This document shows positions 1 to 8,586 of a stretch of 51,604 nt of DNA, in pieces. Each line of letters opens with the position of its first letter. Within the stretch, counting starts at the first letter, position 1. Source of the DNA: Candidatus Binatota bacterium (lineage in GTDB: Bacteria; Desulfobacterota; Binatia; UBA1149). The position numbers and the translations under genes were made by a program. The notes beneath the pieces were generated by a model that saw nothing but the letters and a program-made list of their open reading frames with translations, did no database searches and had not been told where the DNA came from. The stretch spans positions 23,908 through 75,511 of the forward strand of contig DUBO01000043.1 in the NCBI GenBank assembly GCA_012960245.1, written 5' to 3'.

Positions 1-2591
1 CCTTCGCGCACTCCGTCACCGCACACCGGCGGTAACGCGGGCGTGCTGTTGGGATCTGCCGGGTCTGAACCGGCCCGAGTTTCGGTAGTGTCAAAGAACC
101 CGTCTTCGTCCCGATCCAGGGCCAGGCGCGTGCCCGAGCCGGGGGGCACACAGGTGTAAGTTATTTCCTGGCCGGCGGTAGCTGCCAGCAGGCGCACGTC
201 GTCGGCTGCGAGTGCGGGCTCGCCGTTTATATCCAGCGAGAAGCTGCCGCCGTTAAGGTAAAGCGCGCCACGTTGTTCGCCCGCCAGCGTTCCCCTGGCC
301 ATGAGCTCGCAGTCGCCGGCTTCGTCGCGGGCAATGAGCAGGTCTATGCGGTCAATTATGGCCTGGGAGTTGAGATTGGCCGGCGTGGCCGTCAGCTGCT
401 GGCCCACGGCCGGGGCCAGGCCGGTGTCGAACGCGAGCATGAAGGCTTCGAGCTGCCGCTGCTCGACGTCGTTGACCTGGAACACCGGTGCCGCGAAGAA
501 ATCGAAGAGCGTCGGGATGGCCCCGTCGTGCAGGAATCCGCTCTCGGCCACCTGCGGTCCGGCGGCATTGAACTCGCCGAGCTTGTCGTAGCCGTTACGA
601 AGGTGGGGCACCTTGAATTCCTGCGACTCGCCTTCGAAGGTCGAAAATCCACCGGTGCCGAGCGGCAGGTTGTGGCAGCCTTCGCAGGTGGCGATGACGT
701 CGTGGTTGCCGGTCACAAAAAGGCTGGCGCCGGCGGCTTGCTGGGCGGTGAAGCTGCCGTCGAGATTGGCCACCGGGTTTGGCGGGTAGCGTACTTGCAG
801 GATGAAATCGGTGTAGGCCTGCATCTGTTGGGGCGTAAGCGGCAGGGCCGTGCCCATGAGACCCACAAATGCTCCGTTGAACTGCTTGAAGCTGAGGTCT
901 TCGTTGAGCGGATCGCCGCCGCCGCCGTTGCGGTCGCCGCGCCAGTGCATGGAGCCGGCGCCGTCCATGCCCCTGAGGCTCTGCGTGGTCATCGGGCCCT
1001 TGGCGGGATGAAAGGGGTCTCCGCTGCCTATGATGGGGAACGGGTTGGGGTTGGGAACCAGCTGCCCGAAGGGGTCGCCGAGGTTCCAGGCCTTGCGGTC
1101 CATGTCGGCCGAGAAGTGACAGGTGGCGCAGGAGTTGTCACCGTGTCCCGAGGTGAGCGTGGAGTCGTAGAGAAAGCGCCGACCGTCGCGTACGTTGGCG
1201 GGTTCGGGGTCGTAGCCAAGGGCCACGGTGCCCAGCTCACTGGCGCTGCCGGTGTCCACCAGCGATATGGTCTTGTCAAAGAGGTTGAGAACGTAGAGCC
1301 GCGAGTGCCCCTCGTGCAGGGCTACTCCCACGGGGCCCGCGCCCACCGTGATGCGATTGGTCACAGTGCCGGTGGCGTCTATCTCGCCCACCAAGCCAGA
1401 ACCGAAGGCCGCTATCCAGGCCCGCGTGCCCGCTGCGTTGAAGACGAGGTCGAGCGGCATGCCGAGGCTGTCCGCTCGTTCCGACGGCGGTCCGGGGCTG
1501 GTTAAATAATTGACGTGAGGGTTGAGGTGAACCGCCACCGGCGTGCTGCCGCTTATGATGCTGACCCGCTGCTCGGCGATGTGACCGCGCAGCACGGGCT
1601 CGAAGCGCACGTGGTTGCGCGCGTCCTGGTTTGTGACGTAAACGTCGCCCGTGGCCGGGTTGACGGCCATGTTGAACAGCATGGAGCCCACCCCGGTGGC
1701 AAAGCCGGTTTCAACCGGCGGGTCGGAGTCGGCGTCTATGGCAAACACGTCGCGGTCGGGCAGGTCGAAGGGTACAAAAGCACTCCAGTCGCGGCCGTCG
1801 GCGTCGAGCCAGTTGCCCGAGCCATCAAACTTGAGGATCAGCCCGGTCTCGGGCTGGTTGGGCGTTGAGCCTGGCGGAAAGGAAGCCGCGCCGCCGTTGG
1901 GCGTGACCAGCACTTCGGGTATGACAACCGTCTGGCTGCCCGAGTGCAGCACGGCCGCGTACACGGTCGAGCCATCGGGCGTGACGGCCAGCGCGCGCGG
2001 CTTGTCACCGAACAGCACCACGACGTCCGCTTGCGCGGAGGGCGCGTCGGCATCAATGACCCACACGTCGCTGCGGCCTACGCCGGGCGTTGTGAGCTGC
2101 GGATCAAAGGGCAGGGCCTGGCCGCGATGCGCGCAGGCCACGAAGATCTTGTTGCCCGCGCTGCCACCCACCACGATGTCGCGCGGCTCGTCCCCGACCA
2201 GGATCGTGGCCACTACTCGCGCGGTGGCTGGGTCGCTAACGTCGACCAGGCTGACGCTGTCTGACAGGTGGTTGGACACCCACAGTTGGTTGTTGCCGCG
2301 AGCGGCCAGCGCCACCGGCTCAAGACCAACCGCTACCACGCCAGCCCGGCTGAGGCTGCCGTTGGCCGACACTTCAAAAATCTCGACGCGGTTGTCGTGG
2401 GTGTTGGCGGCGTACAGCCGCGTGCCGTCGGCCGAGAGCACCAGCGGGCGAACAGGTACCGACTCGAACAGGGTGTATGATCCCTGGGCGTCGGCCGGCC
2501 CGGCGTTCAGGCCGATGAGCGCCGGGGAGACAGTTATCGCCAGCACAAGGCCTGCGAGCAGGCGCGGGAGGGGGCTGCGGAGGCACTGCAT
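1..2591 (-). CDS. Secreted YVTN beta-propeller / di-haem cytochrome c protein (3' part off window)
   Basis: ATG at 2591; at least 863 codons remain open to the window edge, so the C-terminus is missing. An N-terminal signal peptide (about residues 1-35, hydrophobic [10 protein letters not shown], ending near ADAQG) indicates export. Residues about 40-460 contain repeated propeller-blade sequences of the YVTN/YncE type ([32 protein letters not shown]). Two haem-attachment motifs follow, CATCH at about 488 and CEGCH at about 636, in the arrangement of MauG/bacterial cytochrome c peroxidase-like di-haem proteins. The last visible residues (VCGDGVREG) begin a CGDG..CDDG-type cysteine motif common in secreted proteins of this lineage. 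Role is inferred: a periplasmic or surface redox protein. The substrate is unknown. It diverges from the thiolase gene. Confidence 0.9.
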   Translation of the reverse strand, partial: MQCLRSPLPRLLAGLVLAITVSPALIGLNAGPADAQGSYTLFESVPVRPLVLSADGTRLYAANTHDNRVEIFEVSANGSLSRAGVVAVGLEPVALAARGNNQLWVSNHLSDSVSLVDVSDPATARVVATILVGDEPRDIVVGGSAGNKIFVACAHRGQALPFDPQLTTPGVGRSDVWVIDADAPSAQADVVVLFGDKPRALAVTPDGSTVYAAVLHSGSQTVVIPEVLVTPNGGAASFPPGSTPNQPETGLILKFDGSGNWLDADGRDWSAFVPFDLPDRDVFAIDADSDPPVETGFATGVGSMLFNMAVNPATGDVYVTNQDARNHVRFEPVLRGHIAEQRVSIISGSTPVAVHLNPHVNYLTSPGPPSERADSLGMPLDLVFNAAGTRAWIAAFGSGLVGEIDATGTVTNRITVGAGPVGVALHEGHSRLYVLNLFDKTISLVDTGSASELGTVALGYDPEPANVRDGRRFLYDSTLTSGHGDNSCATCHFSADMDRKAWNLGDPFGQLVPNPNPFPIIGSGDPFHPAKGPMTTQSLRGMDGAGSMHWRGDRNGGGGDPLNEDLSFKQFNGAFVGLMGTALPLTPQQMQAYTDFILQVRYPPNPVANLDGSFTAQQAAGASLFVTGNHDVIATCEGCHNLPLGTGGFSTFEGESQEFKVPHLRNGYDKLGEFNAAGPQVAESGFLHDGAIPTLFDFFAAPVFQVNDVEQRQLEAFMLAFDTGLAPAVGQQLTATPANLNSQAIIDRIDLLIARDEAGDCELMARGTLAGEQRGALYLNGGSFSLDINGEPALAADDVRLLAATAGQEITYTCVPPGSGTRLALDRDEDGFFDTTETRAGSDPADPNSTPALPPVCGDGVRE

Positions 2592-2804
2592 TGCACCTGT
2601 TTACTGTGCACGCAGGGTGTTTTGCAAGGCCAATTGCGCCTTGCACTGCCCGCGGGGGTTGGAAACAGCGTTTGCGCTTGGATAAACACTCAAGGGCGGC
2701 CCTGTTCTATCTGCCGCCGAGTGCGTATTTCCCCAGCCTCGACCGGGGGGGACGCAGCGCCGGCAGGGCAGGACCACGGGCCCGCAAAGGAGATCAAACA
2801 AGGC

Positions 2805-4037
2805 ATGGGAAACGCTTACATTCTTGACGCCGTTCGTACGCCCCGGGGCAAGGGCAAGTCCTCGGGACGCCTGCACGAGACCCACCCCCAGGAGTTGCTT
2901 GCCACCTGCCTGAGGGCCCTGCCCGAGCGCAGCGACTTCGATCCGCGCGAGGTAGAAGACGTGGTCGTGGGCTGCGTGACCGAGACCGGAGAGCAGGGCG
3001 GCTGTGTCGCTCGGCACTCGGTGCTGGCCGCACAGTGGCCGCAGGAAGTAACCGGCGTGTCGCTCAACCGCTACTGCGGCAGCGGTCAGCAGGCCGTCAA
3101 CTTTGCCATGATGGGTTGCGCGGCTGGTTTCCAGGACCTCGTGGTGGGCGGCGGCGTGGAGAGCATGTCGCGGGTGCCCATGGGCGCCGACAAGTCGGGT
3201 CTCGACGGCCACAACCCGGCCTTGAGGGAGTTGCACCCCTTGGTGCCGCAGGGCATTTCGGCCGACCTCATTGCCACCTGCGAGGGTTTTACCCGCGACG
3301 ATTGCGACCAGTGGGCGGCTTCGAGCCAGGCCCGCTGCGAGCAGGCCGTGGCCGACGATCGTTTCGTTGCGAGCATGGTTCCAGTGTGCAACACCGATGG
3401 CGAGGTCATGCTCGACCGCGACGAACACCCGCGACCAGGCACGACGGCCGAGAGCCTGGGTGCCCTGCCCCTGTCGTTCGACCAGATGGGCGACTACGTG
3501 CAGAAGGGCGATGAACTCAGCTTTGACCAGAAGGCGGTGTCGGTTTATCCCGAGCTGGACGGCATCAATCACGTGCACCATGCGGGCAATGCCAGTGGCA
3601 TTGTCGACGGGGCCTCTGCCGTGCTCGTGTGTTCGGATGCCTACCTGGCCGCCCACCCCGGCGCCAAGCCGCGCGCGCGCGTCGTGTCGATGGCCACCAT
3701 GGGCGACGAGCCGGTCATAATGCTCACCGCGCCGGCCCCGGCCTCGGAGGTCGCGCTCAAGAAGGCCGGCATGACCTGGGACGACATCGATCTCGTGGAG
3801 GTCAACGAGGCCTTCGCCGCGGTCGTGCTCAAGTTTCTCAAGGAAACCGGCTATGACGGCGACAAGGTCAACGTCAACGGCGGGGCCATTGCCCTGGGCC
3901 ACCCGCTGGGAGCCACCGGTGGCATGCTGATGGGTACGGCGCTCGACGAGCTCGAACGCCGCGACGCGACCACGGCGCTTGTGACCATGTGCATAGGCGG
4001 CGGCATGGGCATAGCCACCGTTATAGAAAGAGTCTGA
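2805..4037 (+). CDS. Thiolase family protein (acetyl-CoA C-acyltransferase)
   Basis: 410 aa, the usual thiolase length. The start at 2805 follows AAAGGAGA at a good distance; the frame is open further upstream but has no matching sequence there. The N-terminus [11 protein letters not shown], the nucleophile Cys91 in NRYCGSGQQ, the [16 protein letters not shown] loop with His366 and the second catalytic Cys396 in CIGGGMG are all present, so the enzyme should be active. It catalyses CoA-dependent cleavage of 3-ketoacyl-CoA or the reverse condensation. The sequence style is that of lipid-degradation thiolases (FadA-like), but substrate chain length cannot be told. The downstream oxidoreductase gene starts 67 bp later, and these genes may be co-transcribed. 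Confidence 0.96.
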   Translation: MGNAYILDAVRTPRGKGKSSGRLHETHPQELLATCLRALPERSDFDPREVEDVVVGCVTETGEQGGCVARHSVLAAQWPQEVTGVSLNRYCGSGQQAVNFAMMGCAAGFQDLVVGGGVESMSRVPMGADKSGLDGHNPALRELHPLVPQGISADLIATCEGFTRDDCDQWAASSQARCEQAVADDRFVASMVPVCNTDGEVMLDRDEHPRPGTTAESLGALPLSFDQMGDYVQKGDELSFDQKAVSVYPELDGINHVHHAGNASGIVDGASAVLVCSDAYLAAHPGAKPRARVVSMATMGDEPVIMLTAPAPASEVALKKAGMTWDDIDLVEVNEAFAAVVLKFLKETGYDGDKVNVNGGAIALGHPLGATGGMLMGTALDELERRDATTALVTMCIGGGMGIATVIERV

Positions 4038-4045
4038 AGCAACAC

Positions 4046-4077
4046 GGGCCGTAAAACTACAGGGCCGTAAAACTACA
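4046..4077 (+). repeat. 16-bp tandem duplication
   Basis: Two perfect consecutive copies of GGGCCGTAAAACTACA lie just after the thiolase stop codon, in the short spacer before the next gene. There is no obvious secondary structure or coding role. It resembles several other 15-18 bp tandem duplications in this window. Confidence 0.9.
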
Positions 4078-4104
4078 GGGGCCACCACCCCGGGGGGAGA
4101 CAGG

Positions 4105-5025
4105 ATGAAGATAGGGATATTTGCCGGTGGAGGAGAGTCTACTCTCGAGGAAGCAGTAGAGCGCATAGTACAGGCCGAGCGCGACGGTTTTGCGTCGGCG
4201 TGGCTGGCCAACATTTTTGCACTCGATGCGCTCACGGTGCTGGCCCTGGCCGGCCGCGAGACCTCTCGCATAGAGCTCGGCACGGCCGTGGTACCTACTT
4301 ACCCGAGGCATCCGCACTCGCTGGCCCAGCAGGCGGCCACAGTCAACGCGGCCTGCGGCGGCCGCTTGTCGCTGGGCATAGGACGTAGTCACAAGCTGGT
4401 CATCGAAGACATGCTGGGCTTGACCTACGACAAGCCCATCGGCCACATGCGCGATTATCTCGAGGTGTTGCGCTCTTTATCAGACACTGGCAACTGCGCT
4501 TACACGGGCGACCAGTACACGGTCAACGCGCCCCTGCAGGTAGAGGAAGGTGTGGGTTTCGGCTTGTTCGTGGGCGCGCTCATGCCGCGCATGCTCGAAC
4601 TTTGCGGCCAGCTCTGCGAAGGCACTCTCACCTGGATGAGCGGTCCGAAGCATATCGAGAAAAACATTGCGCCGGTGCTCAACGCCGCGGCCTCGGCCGC
4701 CGGAAGGCCCGCCCCCCGGGTCATAGCCTCGTTGCCGGTCTGCGTGACCTCCGACGAAGTGCGTGCGCGCGAAGAGGCGGCGAGACTGTTTACCATCTAC
4801 GGCAGCCTGCCGGTCTACAGGGCCTGCATGGACGAGGAGGGAGCCGACGGTCCGGCCGACCTCGCGCTGGTGGGTGACGCCGGGCAGGTAAAGGAGGCCA
4901 TCAACAGGGTGCGCGACGCTGGCGCAACTGATTTTTACCCGGCGGTGTTTCCCTCGGGTGTCGAAGGCGAGGACTCCGAACGCGCGTCCTACGACCTGAT
5001 GGCGTCACTGGGGGGCGAAGTCTGA
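4105..5025 (+). CDS. LLM-class (luciferase-like) flavin/F420-dependent oxidoreductase
   Basis: 306 aa with a GGGGAGA ribosome site just upstream. It has the TIM-barrel luciferase-like signature: an N-terminal MKIGIFAGGG strand, LGTAVVPTYPRHP (the beta-strand/cofactor region near residues 53-65), LSLGIGRSHK, and a late barrel segment with VGDAGQVKEAINRVRDAGATDFYPAVFP. The family reduces or oxidises small substrates using F420 or FMN. The sequence is closest in style to the actinobacterial/deltaproteobacterial F420-type group, but the cofactor is not proven here. Its stop codon overlaps the proposed CTG start of the selenoprotein gene, which suggests translational coupling. Confidence 0.93.
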   Translation: MKIGIFAGGGESTLEEAVERIVQAERDGFASAWLANIFALDALTVLALAGRETSRIELGTAVVPTYPRHPHSLAQQAATVNAACGGRLSLGIGRSHKLVIEDMLGLTYDKPIGHMRDYLEVLRSLSDTGNCAYTGDQYTVNAPLQVEEGVGFGLFVGALMPRMLELCGQLCEGTLTWMSGPKHIEKNIAPVLNAAASAAGRPAPRVIASLPVCVTSDEVRAREEAARLFTIYGSLPVYRACMDEEGADGPADLALVGDAGQVKEAINRVRDAGATDFYPAVFPSGVEGEDSERASYDLMASLGGEV

Positions 5026-5846
5026 AAACCGTAGACTACGTAGAGCGTACGCGTGAGCTCTACGAACCGCTGCCGGCTTACCGCTGGGTCGACAACAGCG
5101 GCGAGCCCGTGCCCTGGACTCCTCTGTCGCGGCCGCTGGCCGAGTGCCGCGTGGCCCTGGCCGGTTCGGGCGGGGTGCACCTGCAGGGGCAGCAAGCGTT
5201 TCACTTCAGCGACGACACCAGCATTCGCGAAATTCCAGCCGACAGCGACAGCGGCGACCTGCGCGTGTCGCATTTTGGCTACCCGGTGGGCGACGCGCGC
5301 AAAGATCCGAACTGCGTGTTTCCGCTTGAGCGACTGCGCGAGCTTGCCGACCAGGGTGTCATAGCCGGTGTCGCACCCACGGCCTTTACTTTCATGGGAG
5401 GCATATACTCGCATCGGCGGGTGGCCGAAGAGCTCATCCCTGCACTGCTCGACGGCCTGCGCAGCCAGGAGGTCGATCTTTTTCTGCTCGTGCCGGCTTG
5501 ACCGGTGTGTCACCAGACCGTCGGTCTGGTTGCAAGGGCGGTGGAGGCGGCGGGCATAGCCACCATGACGGTATCGGTGGGCCTGGATATTACCCGCCTT
5601 GTGCGGCCACCGCGGACGGCGTTTCTCAATTATCCCATGGGCAACGAAACCGGCCGCCCCGGTCGCGCTGATGAACAACGGTCAATAGTGCAAAAGACCC
5701 TCGAGGCTGCGGCGAGTATCAAAAAGGCCGGCGAGATAGTCGACCTCGGCATGGTTATGGAAGGCGAGGCGCCGGGTGGTGGTCCCTGGCAGGACTGGGT
5801 GTACACTACAGACTTTCGCGATAGCCTGATGCGGTCGCGTTCGTAG
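5022..5846 (+). CDS. GrdB-like selenoprotein with in-frame TGA (Sec160)
   Basis: This is one gene of 274 codons read through a TGA at 5499-5501. The reading frame is open on both sides, and the product matches, from memory, the glycine/sarcosine/betaine reductase selenoprotein B-like family: SHFGYPVGDARKDPNCVFPL, then TFMGGIYSHRR, then LLVPA-U-PVCHQTVGL. The TGA falls exactly where that family has selenocysteine, giving a UxxC redox motif (Sec160, Cys163). A hairpin with bSECIS properties begins 10 nt after the TGA. Start: family-like sequence (YVERTRELYEPLPAYRW) lies upstream of the first GTG at 5109, so CTG at 5022 with GGGGG 6 nt before it is preferred; GTG 5109 is the alternative. Function is probably a thiol/selenol reductase; the true substrate is unknown. 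Without recoding it would look like two ORFs, 5109-5501 and 5505-5846. Confidence 0.88.
5508..5534 (+). other. Putative bacterial SECIS hairpin
   Basis: Bases 5512-5519 (ACCAGACC) pair perfectly with 5523-5530 (GGTCTGGT) around the triloop GTC. Three more pairs extend the stem (5508-5510 with 5532-5534) after a single mismatch. The loop G is base 22 and the loop U is base 23, counting the U of UGA as 1. In E. coli fdhF the SelB-contacted loop bases are G23 and U24, so the geometry is nearly the same. The bulged U seen in the E. coli element is not obvious here. The hairpin lies within coding sequence, as expected for bacteria. Confidence 0.7.
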
Positions 5847-5863
5847 ATCTAAGGAGGAAAACA

Positions 5864-6268
5864 ATGACGGAAGCTGGAAGAGACAAGACGCTGAGGGTTT
5901 TTGCGCTGCTGTTCGGGTTGCTGGCCATATCTAACTTTCTCAAGCCCCTGCAGTTGAGCCCCGACGTGGGCTTCGTGCTTTTCGGTACGCGACTGGAGGG
6001 CAGCGCCAACGCGATTGCCGGCCCGGCTTTCGGTCTCTACCTGGCTGCCTACGCACTGGCGCTGTGGCGACGGCTGCCGGCCGCGCTGCCACTGGCCCTG
6101 ATCTACGTGGCCTACGTGGCGGCCAACCTCGTATTGTTCAACATGACGCCGCTGGCCGACGACAGCGGGCTGCTCTTTGGCCTGGCCTACACTGCCGTGG
6201 CGCTGGGCGTTTCGGGTGGCTCGGCCTGGCTGCTGTGGACCGGCCGCCCCCGGTCCGGCCAGGGCTGA
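5864..6268 (+). CDS. Small four-helix membrane protein, unknown function
   Basis: 134 aa preceded by a textbook AAGGAGG six bases upstream. Four hydrophobic stretches are visible: LRVFALLFGLLAISNFL, GPAFGLYLAAYALAL, LPLALIYVAYVAANLVLF and LFGLAYTAVALGVSGG. An integral inner-membrane protein is therefore likely. No catalytic motif is evident. It lies 17 bp after the selenoprotein stop and is probably in the same operon, but I do not recognise the family. Confidence 0.85.
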   Translation: MTEAGRDKTLRVFALLFGLLAISNFLKPLQLSPDVGFVLFGTRLEGSANAIAGPAFGLYLAAYALALWRRLPAALPLALIYVAYVAANLVLFNMTPLADDSGLLFGLAYTAVALGVSGGSAWLLWTGRPRSGQG

Positions 6269-6300
6269 CGGCTGGGCTCCCGGGACCGGAAACTGGCCCC

Positions 6301-6340
6301 CCAGATAACCTGCCCCCCAGTTGGGGGGCAGGTTATCTGG
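6301..6340. repeat. Perfect 18-bp inverted repeat, 4-nt spacer
   Basis: CCAGATAACCTGCCCCCC (6301-6318) and its exact complement (6323-6340) are separated by AGTT. The RNA or cruciform would be very stable. No T-run follows on either strand, so it is not a classical intrinsic terminator. It sits 33 bp after the membrane-protein gene and just before the TGGGGCAA motif at 6349. Confidence 0.9.
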
Positions 6341-6348
6341 CCATCAAC

Positions 6349-6356
6349 TGGGGCAA
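6349..6356 (+). promoter_or_regulatory. TGGGGCAA motif, putative activator site (1 of 4)
   Basis: The context is aacTGGGGCAAttc. It lies 100 bp upstream of the -24 GG of the sigma-54-type promoter at 6447. The same 8-mer occurs in the other three long intergenic regions of this window that carry such promoters, one of them at exactly the same 100-bp distance. An enhancer site for an NtrC-type activator is inferred. Confidence 0.45.
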
Positions 6357-6446
6357 TTCGCAGCCCGGACACCTTAAGTTCGCCGATAAAAACAAACGAA
6401 GGTGCCGGGTTTCCGAGTTTTTGTCCCAAAAAATAATGCCGGGGGT

Positions 6447-6463
6447 CTGGCACGTTTTCTGCT
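6447..6463 (+). promoter_or_regulatory. Sigma-54-type promoter (-24/-12)
   Basis: CTGGCACG-TTTT-CTGCT matches the YTGGCACG-N4-TTGCW consensus at 12 of 13 defined positions, with the invariant GG (6449-6450) and GC (6461-6462) separated by 10 bases. The predicted start is near 6474. Transcription would run through a short ORF at 6511 into the cysteine-rich protein gene at 6694. Confidence 0.65.
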
Positions 6464-6510
6464 TTACCCCAAGTATCTTTGCTTGAATTGGGGGGCGAGG
6501 AGAAAACAGG

Positions 6511-6576
6511 TTGATTGAAAGTGCATTAATGGTCGCGTTGTTTATTGCTGTCGGAGTTTTCTTTCCTTCCAGCTGA
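6511..6576 (+). CDS. Possible 21-aa hydrophobic peptide
   Basis: TTG at 6511 lies 8 bases after GAGGAG (6497-6502), a very good ribosome site, and reads (M)IESALMVALFIAVGVFFPSS before a TGA. A single membrane-spanning stretch is plausible. It sits about 37 nt downstream of the predicted sigma-54 start and upstream of the cysteine-rich protein gene. It could be a small membrane protein, a leader peptide or chance. No homology can be judged at this length. Confidence 0.35.
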   Translation: MIESALMVALFIAVGVFFPSS

Positions 6577-6600
6577 GACTCAGCGCTAGGGTATTGAAGG

Positions 6601-6640
6601 CTGGCTGGCCGCCTTCTGGCTGGCCGCCTTCTGGCTGGCC
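6601..6640 (+). repeat. 15-bp tandem repeat, about 2.7 copies
   Basis: The unit CTGGCTGGCCGCCTT occurs at 6601 and 6616, with a partial third copy at 6631-6640. It lies in the leader of the cysteine-rich protein gene, 50 bases before its start, and may reflect recent slippage. Confidence 0.9.
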
Positions 6641-6693
6641 CCAGTTTCCGAGCCAGAGTTGGCGCGTACGAACTGTAGCGAAGGAGTTATCCT

Positions 6694-7284
6694 GTGATGA
6701 ATGCTGCTGTAGAAGTAATTCGTACTGGTCGCTTGGTGACCGCGCTTGGCGCAGCCGCCCTGGCCGCCGTTTTCATATTGTCGGCTGTTCCGGCCGAGGC
6801 CAAGCGCGACGAGTGTCGCCACGCCTGCAACGACGTACGCAAATCGTGTAAGCGGAGCGCCAAGGCCATCCGCAAAGCCGAGAAAAAGGCCTGCGACGGC
6901 GAGCGCAAGACCTGCCGCGTTGATTGCCAGTTTGATTCTGACCCCAAGGATTGCAAGAAGCGCTGCGGCGACGATCGCAAGGATTGCAAGGACAGCGTCA
7001 AGGATCTCGAAGATATCGTCAAGAAGGAGTGCAAGGACGACCGCGAGACTTGTCGTAACGCCTGCGAGGCCAACGCCGGTAATCCTTGCTTTCAGGACTG
7101 TGGCTCGAGCATGGGTAGCTGCATTTCAACGGCTACTGATACCTACGACGCTTGCCGCAGCGCCTGCCTGGACGACGGCTTTCGCGACGAATGCCGCGAC
7201 GCCTGCACGGTGGACAGGCTGTTGGCCGGCGAGTCCTGCTCTGCGGTGTTCAACACCTGCCACGCTGCCTGTATCGGCGGCTGA
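6694..7284 (+). CDS. Secreted cysteine-rich protein with paired CxxxC motifs, unknown family
   Basis: 196 aa. The start is GTG 6694, seven bases after AGGAG (6682-6686); ATG 6697 is an alternative. A clear signal peptide (hydrophobic ALGAAALAAVFILSAVPAEA) ends near residue 36. The mature part has more than 20 cysteines in recurring CxxxC pairs (CRHAC, CRVDC, CRNAC, CRSAC, CRDAC, CHAAC) embedded in a Lys/Asp-rich, helix-forming sequence. Helical hairpins stapled by disulfides, or metal binding, are both possible. It is preceded by a sigma-54-type promoter 220 bp away, so expression is probably signal-controlled. I do not recognise the family. Confidence 0.9.
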   Translation: MMNAAVEVIRTGRLVTALGAAALAAVFILSAVPAEAKRDECRHACNDVRKSCKRSAKAIRKAEKKACDGERKTCRVDCQFDSDPKDCKKRCGDDRKDCKDSVKDLEDIVKKECKDDRETCRNACEANAGNPCFQDCGSSMGSCISTATDTYDACRSACLDDGFRDECRDACTVDRLLAGESCSAVFNTCHAACIGG

Positions 7285-7333
7285 GAGCTGCAGTGGTTCT
7301 ACTGCTGCGCGGACTCTGGGTTTGGAACCAGGC

Positions 7334-7951
7334 TTAGAGTTCGCGCACCAGCACGAACCAGCTCGACATCGATTTCTCGTCCTTGGTGGCCAGGCCTATG
7401 AATACGTCGTCGGCCACCCGTCGCATGTAATCGATCATGCGGTTGTAAACAAAACGCGATACCCCGCGACCGTTGGGCTTTATGTCCGGCCAGCCTTCGG
7501 CGGCTAGCAGGGGCAGGCGGTTGTAGTCAAAAGCGCAGGCCCCCAGCTCTGAGTCGGGCGTGTCGTGGGTGACGTAGTAGCCCGGGCCCACCACCTTCAT
7601 GGTGGGGGAGCGGTTGTAGCCCCACAGCTCGTTGAGCGAGCTGTCGGCCTGCGAGCTGGGCCGGCAGCAGATCTTTTCAAACTCTGTGAACAAGGGCAGC
7701 GAGTTCTTGCCGTGGAAAACAACTGCTTGCATGGCGGGATGATCGATGGGCACGAGATCGCTGGTGACCACCGGGGGGTTGCTGGCCACCAGCTCCCACA
7801 ATCGACTCTGCACCCGGGTTCCCGACAGCGAGCGCGCAGCCGCAACGGCCCGTTCGAGCGGCAGGCGGTTGAAAAAGTCCGCGAGGTCGACGGCCGACAC
7901 CGAATCATCGGCGATAATAGAGAGTAGTTCGTTCTGCTTGTCGTCTGCCAT
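7334..7951 (-). CDS. Conserved hypothetical protein
   Basis: 205 aa. The start at 7951 (MADDKQNELL) is chosen because GAGGTGGG lies just upstream; the frame extends to 8020 with low-complexity Pro/Arg sequence. The protein is soluble-looking, without signal peptide or membrane segments. The middle contains VVFHGKNSLPLFTEFEKICC and GYYVTHDTPDSELG, and the C-terminus contains FVYNRMIDYMRRV. I do not recognise the family and assign no function. It diverges from the GMC-oxidoreductase operon with an 83-bp spacer. Confidence 0.88.
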   Translation of the reverse strand: MADDKQNELLSIIADDSVSAVDLADFFNRLPLERAVAAARSLSGTRVQSRLWELVASNPPVVTSDLVPIDHPAMQAVVFHGKNSLPLFTEFEKICCRPSSQADSSLNELWGYNRSPTMKVVGPGYYVTHDTPDSELGACAFDYNRLPLLAAEGWPDIKPNGRGVSRFVYNRMIDYMRRVADDVFIGLATKDEKSMSSWFVLVREL

Positions 7952-8034
7952 TTGCTGCCCACCTCTTAACTTCGCCATGCTAGGTCGCCCGGCCGGTCGT
8001 GGCAATGGCAATGGCACCAACCTAAACTCGGCTC

Positions 8035-8586
8035 GTGTCCGCTTTCAGCCCCACTGTTTCCTGGCGAGACCGCGGCAGCTACGGTCTCAGCGACCGAGTG
8101 TTACTGGCTGTCATAGACGCGCTCTGCCCGCACGAAGAACCTTTTGATTTCGACGCCACCAGCGATGTCCTCAGCGAGGTGAAGAGCTTTCTGCCCTTTC
8201 TACCCGGCGCGCTCAGGCTGGGCTTGCCCGCGGGTCTCGCCCTGCTCGAGTTTGCAGGAACAGTGCTGCCGCCCCGGGGTTCGTCCCGGGGGCGCTTCAC
8301 CAGCGCTGACAGGGACTCGCGACGAAACTCCCTGCAAGCCTGGCTGGAGGCTGGCGGTGTACGTGAAGCCATGGTGGCCGGCCTCAAGGCGCTCTCGCTG
8401 CTGTGTTTTTACCAGCACCCCTCGGCCCAGGCTTCGCTGGGCATTGATTGGCAGGCGCGAGCCGATCGGCTGACGCTTGAGCGTGGCAAGCTGATGGCCG
8501 CCGTGGCTGCGGTCGGCGGCGGTACGGATAAAGCTGCTGCGGATGCCGGCGATGCGGATAGTGGCGAGCAGGGGGCCGACCGGTGA
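8035..8586 (+). CDS. Small accessory subunit of GMC oxidoreductase (gluconate 2-dehydrogenase subunit 3-like)
   Basis: 183 aa, GTG start. The pattern VLLAVIDALCPHEE near residue 25, FLPFLPGALRLGLPAGLALLE near residue 60 and FYQHPSAQASLGIDW near residue 135 is typical, from memory, of short proteins encoded directly before GMC oxidoreductases. Its stop overlaps the start of the GMC gene (GTGA), so the two are almost certainly translated together as partner subunits. There is no Tat or Sec signal. The function as an electron-transfer or assembly subunit is inferred from the neighbourhood. Confidence 0.88.
   Translation: MSAFSPTVSWRDRGSYGLSDRVLLAVIDALCPHEEPFDFDATSDVLSEVKSFLPFLPGALRLGLPAGLALLEFAGTVLPPRGSSRGRFTSADRDSRRNSLQAWLEAGGVREAMVAGLKALSLLCFYQHPSAQASLGIDWQARADRLTLERGKLMAAVAAVGGGTDKAAADAGDADSGEQGADR

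Noticed and set aside
273-2685. Plus-strand open frames of 410 and 344 codons
   Set aside because: They are shadows of the cytochrome/propeller gene, whose haem motifs and signal peptide fix the minus strand as coding.
2601-4283. Long minus-strand open frame of 560 codons
   Set aside because: It is antisense to the thiolase gene, has no family motifs, and the plus strand shows complete catalytic residues.
5499-5501. TGA read as a true stop, making two short genes (5109-5501 and 5505-5846)
   Set aside because: The family sequence continues in the same frame across the TGA, the TGA sits at the family's Sec position, and a bSECIS-like hairpin follows.
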